A stretch of DNA of 64,000 bases from Panorpa germanica (taxonomy: Eukaryota > Arthropoda > Insecta > Mecoptera > Panorpidae), in the NCBI GenBank assembly GCA_963678705.1, contig OY783212.1, forward strand, positions 6,076,001-6,140,000, given 5' to 3'. The position numbers and the translations under genes are program-made. Below are positions 25,701-34,700 of this stretch, piece after piece (position 1 is the first letter of the stretch; every line of letters begins with the position of its first letter). The notes beneath the pieces were generated by a model. That model made no database searches. It was not told the DNA's origin and saw only the letters and a list, made by a program, of their open reading frames with translations.

Positions 25701-28700
25701 ATATTTTGTTCTAGTCTGCAAAGGATCTTGGTTTTTTCTGCGTCAGAGATGGTAAATGGATATAACACAGCAAATAATAAAAATACGCCGATGCCTCTTA
25801 GAGTTTTATTAGTTTGGTAGAGTTAAATGAATGTCGCATGTTCAAATCGCACTCATGTTTAATTAACGTCAACTTATGAATAAAAATATTTGTATATTAA
25901 ATGTTGGATGTCGCATGTTGGAGTCGCAGTAGTCTGTACCGGACTTAAGATTGCTGAAGCCAGAACAGACAATACAGATAGGGATAAGAGTTTTGATTGG
26001 ACGTTATAATAGATAATCTTTATATTAAAGAACTTTTGCAATAAGAAAATATTGAGAAAAGATTTGTTCAGAGGTTGTTGGTGATTTATTTTATTATATG
26101 ATGAAAATTGAATGTCCATTCACTAATACTTCGTTTTATGAAATAGATTACATTTTACAAAGATCAAACTTTTCTTAAGTAAGTAAAACTTTTTCCCGAT
26201 GAGTTTTTTGTCAGGCATTTCGAACGTAACGAACTGTAACACGGTTGTCTCACTAGGACTTTACCGGGCAAACCTTATGTTTAACACAATTAAAAAGTCT
26301 CTCTGGAGCTATAGCACAAGATTTTAAGTGTGATTTACGTTATTTAATGATATTCTTACGATGTTTTAAAAAATATGTTACGTTTCGGTAAATAGATAAG
26401 ACATAAATTTACGTTGTCTGTTCAGCGTTGACTATTTCCTGTTTCCAAACCTGAAGAAATGACTGGGCGGTAAGAGATGTGGGTCTAACAAAGAGGTCAC
26501 TGAAATCACTAGAACAAACGCCTATTTTGATTGCCTTGAAAAAACCTATTATTTGGAAGGAATAAAAGAAATTGAAAACTTTGGAAGCTATGTTGCTAAA
26601 TAAAGCGCTTTTTCAAAAACAAAGTCATTGGATTATCAAACCACCCTCGTGCATAATTCAATTTCAAAGGCCGGTTCTGTTTATAATGGTAAAATTAGAT
26701 TTCCGGTTCTACATTAAAACATTTTAATTATTTATAAATTTTTACTAGATAAAATGAAACAGGAATTCAATATTCGCCCATCCCCATGTACTGGTAGTGC
26801 TACCTGCTGTCAGCGCCGGATTTAGAGGTGGTGAGGCTCCTAATTATTTTCCGAATAAAAGAAACAATATTTTTCCGTCAAGACTTTAATAAATTTAGTG
26901 TTTTGTAGTATCTTTATTGTGGAGGCCCCGGGGCAGCAGCCCCACCTGCCCTCCCTTAAATGCGGGCCTGCCTGCTGTAGTATTAATACCCATACCTGTA
27001 GCCCTGTAGGGTTTGCGAACCGAAAGGCCCCTTTCCATTTTTAAACCTGTCGGTGATATCACTAATCCATTTTGTTGCTACGTTACGGTAACGGTAAAAG
27101 GGTACGAAGTGGGGATGAAGAACGAGAGAGAGAGAGGGGGGGGGGGAGATATGTGGTCACCATAAATCCCTCAATAATTTATCTGAAATTAGATTTACCA
27201 GCAAATTGATTCAACAGCTCTCTACCCCAATAACCTGCTCTAATAGCAACCCTCGCATCGAGTTTTACTACTATACTTACCCTAATATGCCCCTAGTTCA
27301 GATCCACTAAAAGGGAGCCATTAAAATTCATGAATCTCAAAGGAACCTTATTTTAACATTATCCTTGATTAAACAATTAGTATTTAAATATTTAAATAAC
27401 TGTTATTAGTGGATGTGATATTAATTTACAGGTAGAAAATTATCTAACAGTGTGTATTACATTTGCTAGCTTGACAAAAGCTAATTCCAAGATTCTACTT
27501 ATCTTGCAGTTTAATTTTACACTTGCTAGCTTACATTGCACTACATTTTCTACCTGAACTTAGAACAGCTGAGTGAAAATCTTACGGTTTTTAGTATTGC
27601 TATATGATGGTTAAATAGATTCGAAGAGCACTCTTGCAATGCATGCGATGACGTCATTTGTGTAGCCAATTTCAGTTGCTGTAACAGTAGCTCATTGCGG
27701 TCGTGCGATGTGATAAATCTAATACGTCTGATGTGTGCCATCGACACTCAAATATACTGTAAGGCTGCACTCGCATTGGAACCGTATATTTGTGTATTTT
27801 TGTCGCTCGGCTATGTCTGTTCTTGCTATTCCGTCAACTTTTTGAATAGTTTGTATTCCAGTTGTTTCGCATTAGTATCCTGAGATGCTCCTTATACTTT
27901 AATTTCTATTAATGCACCACTTTACATTTGTACTGTACTTATATATTCTAAACATGAACCCCTTAGTACAGCTCGCGTTATATGCGAATATGTATGTCTT
28001 TTAACAAGAGCTGTCATTTTAAATTTCGCATTATTTCTTACTCTCAATATACAGCCATTGTAGCGGTGACATTTGGCAGATATTGTGTTCCATGACTAAC
28101 CTCAGAATTTGTAATTTGGATTAAAATAAAAATATCACCACTTTTCACGAAAATATTGCGTTTTTCTGTTGATTTAAAATAACACCTCTTATTGAAACTC
28201 CTTTAATATGACTTTAAAATAGACTAGAATAAACATTCAAATAGAAACTTCCTGTCATGGTAAAGGGTGCTACAAAAAAACGGATGTATTGTGACAGAAA
28301 GCCTATAGGCGATAAGGTTCACGCGTCCAATGTGATTCCAGCCTAATTAAATAGACTGCATTCTTTTATGCTGCTCTGTATGGAAAGTAAAACAATGAAC
28401 TACAATTACGAGCCATTGGAATAATAATTTCCATTTCACTTATGACCTTGTAAATATAATAAATAAAATGAATAAATGACTTGAATAGTTAATACATAAA
28501 CAGAAACAAGTCGACATACGTCAACACGCATTCTTTTCTGACGTAAATACAAACCCAAACGTAACGGGGGGGGAAGGAAGACGGAAGGGACGTGGTATAC
28601 GTCATACGTCATTCTGATTGTTATTATTTGTATGTGTAATGTCTGTATCCTTTCCGGTTTTTAACCTTATTTTACATTATTCTTATTCTTTTTGTTTCAG

Positions 28701-31700
28701 CCTACGCAAATGCTGTCGATATGGATTGCGGAATTCTTAAATACAATATCAAGACTGTCTCCAAGTTTTATAGCACTTCATTTGCAAGAAGTTGGTGGAA
28801 AAACTTATGAAAAATCAATGCAATACGTACAAGAATTTGTTGACACGCTTTGCCAATCTTCAGAACTGAAATCTTTTGATACCGTGCACGTGTACTTAGA
28901 TGAAGACTACAGCTCGGCTGAACACTTCACGGTAATTCGACATAGTATCCAGTACATTTCGTTTGCTTATCTCAACTCGAATGAGCTTGTGAATAAAATA
29001 TGTATCTAAAATCTATAAATATCTAAATATTGACGGAGATATAGGAATTAAAAGTTTGAATTGTAGTTTTAGCGCTAGAAATGGTTGGCCATATTTGTAT
29101 GACGTGAAATGCATTTTAACGTCAGTTACTTGTTGAGTGGGTCAGTGCTGTGGTAATGTTCTGTGGCTGTTGGTAGTCAAATAATCAAGTCAAATCAAAG
29201 AATTATAAGTTTTTATTTTATTTAACCCTGCTAAGGCAGACATAATATTAGAATTTGATTGTTCCTTGAAATAACTGTAAATAATATTTGATATTTTGAT
29301 ATATAAATACATATACCTTGGTAACCTTACACAAGGATTGTGATGTCACATGCATTTGGAATGTGTACAACGTTGAATCCCTTTAATAATTAAAGAGACA
29401 AAATGACTTTTTTAATTGTTAATATCTCTTAACATATAAGGAGTTATTAAAAAATAATTGGACATTTGAGGTTCTAGTATCCCACTTTATCAATATATAG
29501 TACACTTTTATAAAAATTAAGACATAGGACACAAGCCCATTCGGTGCGAATTGGGTTCGAAACCATGTCTTAATTTTTATGAAACTGTTCTATATATTGA
29601 TAATGTTGGCTATCAGGTTAAAAAACCCATAGGCATATATTAACATATATTTTCTATAACAATCCAAAAGATACGATCATAAAATATTAGTTTATAACCC
29701 AATTATTACGACTCGTAAAATTTGTTCGGATCAAAGAATTTTATATAGTTTTGTACTTTGTCCTTTTTAAACTTACATATCACTATAAAATAAATGCATG
29801 TGGTTTTTTACCTAACGTTACGCTTTATTATTTATCGAAGTTTAACATAATTCTGTTACATTGTCATTAAAAAAAAATACCGAGAACAATAAAATTAACG
29901 TCAGAAAACGTAAATATATATCGAAAGATACCTTTTGTTACGTGACCTGAATTAATCGCCCGAGTCTTATAATTATATTATATTTCCAATTGCAGTCCTG
30001 TCTTTAGCAGGTTGTTCTAACTCATACTTTTTCTAACACGTTTCCTGCCTTTTGCGTCTCTGTGCGAAGTTACCCCTATATACATCCCCCGGCAATGACG
30101 TGATCACCCACACGTCGCTCAGAATTTGCTAAGTTGTTCAGCAAAATTAAATTCCATTGGAATAAAATGTACAAAAGTACGAGAATTTTTATAAAAAGTA
30201 TGTGGAGTATATTGAAATAGAATACTCACTGTGTCTGTACATACGAGTATATAGGAAATGAATACATGTACATTCGGATGTTGAAATGGTACGGGAATTA
30301 TTGATAATGTATGTTTTTGGAAATTAAAGGAAATACGTATATATAGCATATCGACATTATTTTATAATATTTTGAAGCGATATTGAACTCTTGATGTTCA
30401 GTTTTTCATTTTAAATTAAATAGCTTAGGTAAATTCAGCAGATGTAATAGGATTGTAAACCATGAAATAATTTCTATAAAATGGAACTACCAGAACCTCA
30501 AATGTAAACTCCCATTAATAACTCCTTATATTTTAGGAGATTTTACCAACTAAAAAAGATATTTTGTCTCTTTAATTATTAAAGTGATCCAACGTTATAG
30601 AAAATTCCAACGCATGGTACGCCACATCCGATTATATTCTATCTCTTATAAATACTGCTCTATGGTGCCATCCACATAAATTACGTCACACAAATTTCCC
30701 GCAATTTTGATTTTCCCCTCCCTTCGTCTTTATCACATTAGGGGACGCTCCTTGGTGTGACGTCACGCGTTTCAATTAATACATATTTTTTTAATATTTT
30801 ACGGTTCTTAGAATAAATTACCTTCTCTTTTTTCATAGGCCTCATGGTAATTTATAATTTATTCAATAAATTACTTTTCGTTAACCCTATATAAAATAAG
30901 AAAGTTATATTGGCACTCACGGCACTTTTTAAGAATTTTAATTTTTTTTCACAAAATTCCCTTTTTTAACTTTATTTATTTGCAATTTTTTTTATATACA
31001 TTTTATGCTGCGTATGACGTCACAACGCTTCAGACCCCCCCTGTCTCGAAGAGATCTCTTCCCCTTGTCAAATTTTGTCACAATTTCTTGAGTTCTTACG
31101 CCCTTCGCGTGGGTGTGTGATATCTACAACAGCTGGATTGTGTATCCCAAGAAGTATTATATTGCGAAGGTTGTGAACAAGTAAAAATAATATCGATTTA
31201 CATGGTCAGGAAACGTGATGACATTTGTGCACTTTATAAAACATTGAGCATTGACTAAATAATGATATATACTAACTTAAAATAGAAAATAGGGCAATCG
31301 TCAGGTATTAATCATTTTTAATAGCTAATTAAATGTTTTTTGTTGCGAAATTAAAAATAATATATGTATACATAAATCATTATAAAAAAATATATTACCA
31401 CCATAAAATATAGGCATAAAAAATGTCTGAAAACACAAGAAAAGTGCTTACGTGTCACTCATACTGCAAAGAAACGACTACATTTAGAATACTGTAAAGC
31501 CGAAGAGAACAAAGGACGTTTTACAGGATCAGATCAGATCTTAAAATTATTTAAACGAATTGTCCATTTAGTTACACTGTAAAAAAAAGTAGTTAAAAGA
31601 AATTTAGGCCAAACAGTGGCATGGATTTATTTCCAGGTTTTTTGTCATTAAAGAGTTCATTTATAGTTCAGTTTCTCACATTTTTTTAATATAAAATGTC

Positions 31701-34700
31701 TACTTTATCAGCTAGAAATGGCGAAATTACTCCACCTGTCGGAATACAAATGAAGATAAAGTTGATGCGAACTATAATTGAAGTGAAATAGTGATAGAAA
31801 CGTCACTAAATAGGGCACTTCACCAAATTGTTTACTGGGAATGTAGGTGCACCATAGCTTACGAACTGATAACTTTGTAGTTTCTAACGGCATAGAATTT
31901 TTAATTTGAATGCTGAGTAGAAAAAGCAAATGGTTTTCTGAAAATTGAAAGTAAAAAGCCTCATTCAATGCCCCATCTTGAAGGCATCCTACAAACTAAA
32001 TCATTTGCAGTCAGACTTATTTATAAATCCTCACACAAAGCTTCCGTAATCTATCATTTAAGTTTTATTATCATAATGTACTTTATTTTTTAATTACAGG
32101 CTTTAGGTAATTTATACTTTGTACATAACTCCGTAAAATCACCAAAAATTTGGGATTTTACAACACAGACATGGGTTCAAGCAGAAGGATCATCAATCTA
32201 TACTGGGAACATAGAAAAAGTTGCTACCAAAGATAAATCAAAATTCCCTCAACATTTCTTTCCTGAGGTAAGTTCATATTTGTTTCCTTTACCACACAGC
32301 TCCAAAAGAGGCTCGTAAAATAGAAACAAAAAATATATGCAACAAAATTCTAAAACCTTATTCAACCGAATTCTGTACCTTAGGGTCTTATTTTTAGTTA
32401 TTACAAAATGTTTTAAAATTAATAGGTTTCTCGTTGTTAAATATAATTCAGTATAAAACACTAACCGCCTTACAAATAAACCTGTTATAAAATTTATACC
32501 AGGTATAAAGTTTATACCTGGTATAAAGTTTATAACAGATTTATTTGTAAACTTTGTTATTTGTAAAGTTCTATTTTACAACTTATTTCCGATGTCTTTT
32601 AGTATTAGGCGTTTTTTAAAAGGACCATTTTTGATAAAATTATATTTTCCAATCAATTTAATCAATCCCTTAAATAACCCTTTACAAAAGAGGCAAAGAA
32701 AATAGTATCTAATATCGTTTAAGAGTGTCGTTAAAAAGTTACAAAATTGGCGCCTATTTCGATTTATATTAAAGATCATCTAATTTTTCTAGGTGTTAAA
32801 AGATGCAACTCACTAACAGGTATGTACATTGTAAAAAGAATTGGTCGAAAAGATGATTTAGATTTAGCCTCTTTCTGTAGGATTTCTTTGGACCAATTTT
32901 TCTTACAGTGTAGTACAGTCCTAGTATAAGAGCGGCGCAAATTACAAATCAAATTAGGTTATAACACTCTTAAAGACTTAAAGGTAGTTTGATAGGATTC
33001 CCCCTTAAGATTTTAAATCAGTATAACCCATTATAGTGTAAATGGTCTCGCAAAGGATTTCTTCGCACCCGCTGGAGTCTCCATGGTACCGTTATAGATC
33101 TGGTAAACATTCACCTGTTCCACGACGCCTCCAATCTTGCCGCCAGCGAATCGTTCCCTTCAGTGTACTGCAAAAGTCGAAGACGAGCTTTGCAACATAC
33201 TCTAGACAGGTATTTAATTAATTAATTCTTGACATAATTAAACAATATACTCTTTGTACTTTAAAGTACCCTTGCGGGCTCATTAGGGATGCTTTGTTCT
33301 AGATATACATACGAGATGATAACTCACCCTTATCAAAGGACCAGGGAGATTACTAAAATTAAAATAATAGAGTAAATTTCTTGTCTTCTCCCCTCACATT
33401 TACATTTAGGTTTATTTAAATATAAAGTAATGGTATTTGAAATATTTGATTGAACAATTTTTTAACTGATTACATACGGATGTGCTCTTACCGTTCTTGA
33501 AAAGTATGCAATATGATCTTTTATTACAAGTGTGTACATTTTTAAACAGGACAAATTTTTAAGCAGGATTTCCTAACTACAGAGACATTTCGTAATTAAT
33601 AAAACATAATCTCTTATCTCTACTAATATTGTTACATTGCTTACTTAGAGATCCATTTATTTAATTATTACTTTAGAAATGTATTTTATAAAAACACATG
33701 ATAAAAAAACGACTCTAATATAGAAATTATTAAATTCTGTTATATAGAGATTTGTAGAGTTTTAATTACAGGTTATTTAAACCTACTCAAAGTAGATGCC
33801 TTCATGCTCTAGAAAGCCGACTCTGGTTATAAGCAAACGAGATTTGAATTCTATATTCGAATATTGATAAAGTAGTCTATATTTCTATTTTAAAAGTGTA
33901 GTTAAAAGGATCTCAGCAGATAAATAAACATATATTTAAAATATCAACTACAGGAAGAAAATTCATTTTTAATAACAAAAATGTAACATGGTTGTTCTTA
34001 TAGAATCGTGTTTCTTGCGTCTTGGAAGATATGTATCTTCATATATCGTTCTCAAAATGGTTTCTTTTACAGATTTCATCGAGATACCGTGAACGGAACG
34101 GCGCCATACTTTGTGTTCGGAGATTTTAATTTCCGGTGTGATACCCAAGGAGTAGTAGAGGTAAATCAACAAATAATTTTAAATGAGCTCCTCAATGCAA
34201 CAAAAATTAAATTGATGATTTTTTTTAGAAATTGACTGAAAATTTGACTGCAACACGAATACAGAATAACAAAAGTGTTGACTACACGAAAATGCAATAC
34301 GCCGATGACGAAGGCCAAGTTGTTTTAACGGTTGGAAAAAAGGAGTTTACACATTCGGACCATCAATCTATTTTTAAACAGGACTGGGTACGTTAAGTTC
34401 AACTTCTATTACAGTTTAAACTCTTTTTAAGACAATTTTGTTTTAGTGATTACATATTTAACTTTACTTAATTATAATAAATAAATCTTGTAGCTTCGCC
34501 AGTATGACAAGGAGCTTGAATCTCTTAAAGAACATTTATTTGAGCACCCAATAAATTTCGCACCAACATACCCATTTGAGGAAGACATTACTTTAACAGA
34601 GAGCTACATGTCGACACGGTGCCCAGCATGGTGTGACCGTATCCTCATGAGTCAAACTGCTAAATCCATTATTAATCAGGATGAAAATCGGGAATCAAAG

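Larger units (their letters stand above)
1796..28700 (+). other. INPP5A: Giant first intron of INPP5A filled with transposon relics
   Basis: The intron runs from a GTAAG donor at 1796 to a TTTCAG acceptor ending at 28700. No host exon or nested gene was found on either strand: open frames are all short and without family motifs. Recognisable mobile elements are listed separately. Other stretches over 300 bases, such as 1800-3100, 4900-6380, 9830-11360, 21300-23900 and 27000-28000, are AT-rich with no structure I can name beyond simple-sequence tracts (for example GT repeats at 9886-9901 and a GA/G tract at 27124-27148). Large first introns often hold enhancers, but none can be identified by eye. 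Confidence 0.85.
28932..32099 (+). other. INPP5A: INPP5A intron 2
   Basis: This 3.2-kb intron holds two R1 repeat copies (29020-29610 and 30470-30612), an 'ATTACGTCAC'-family MITE (30664-31103) and repeat R3 (31640-31850). The remaining sequence (29620-30460 and 31110-31640) is AT-rich, and I see nothing in it. Confidence 0.8.
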
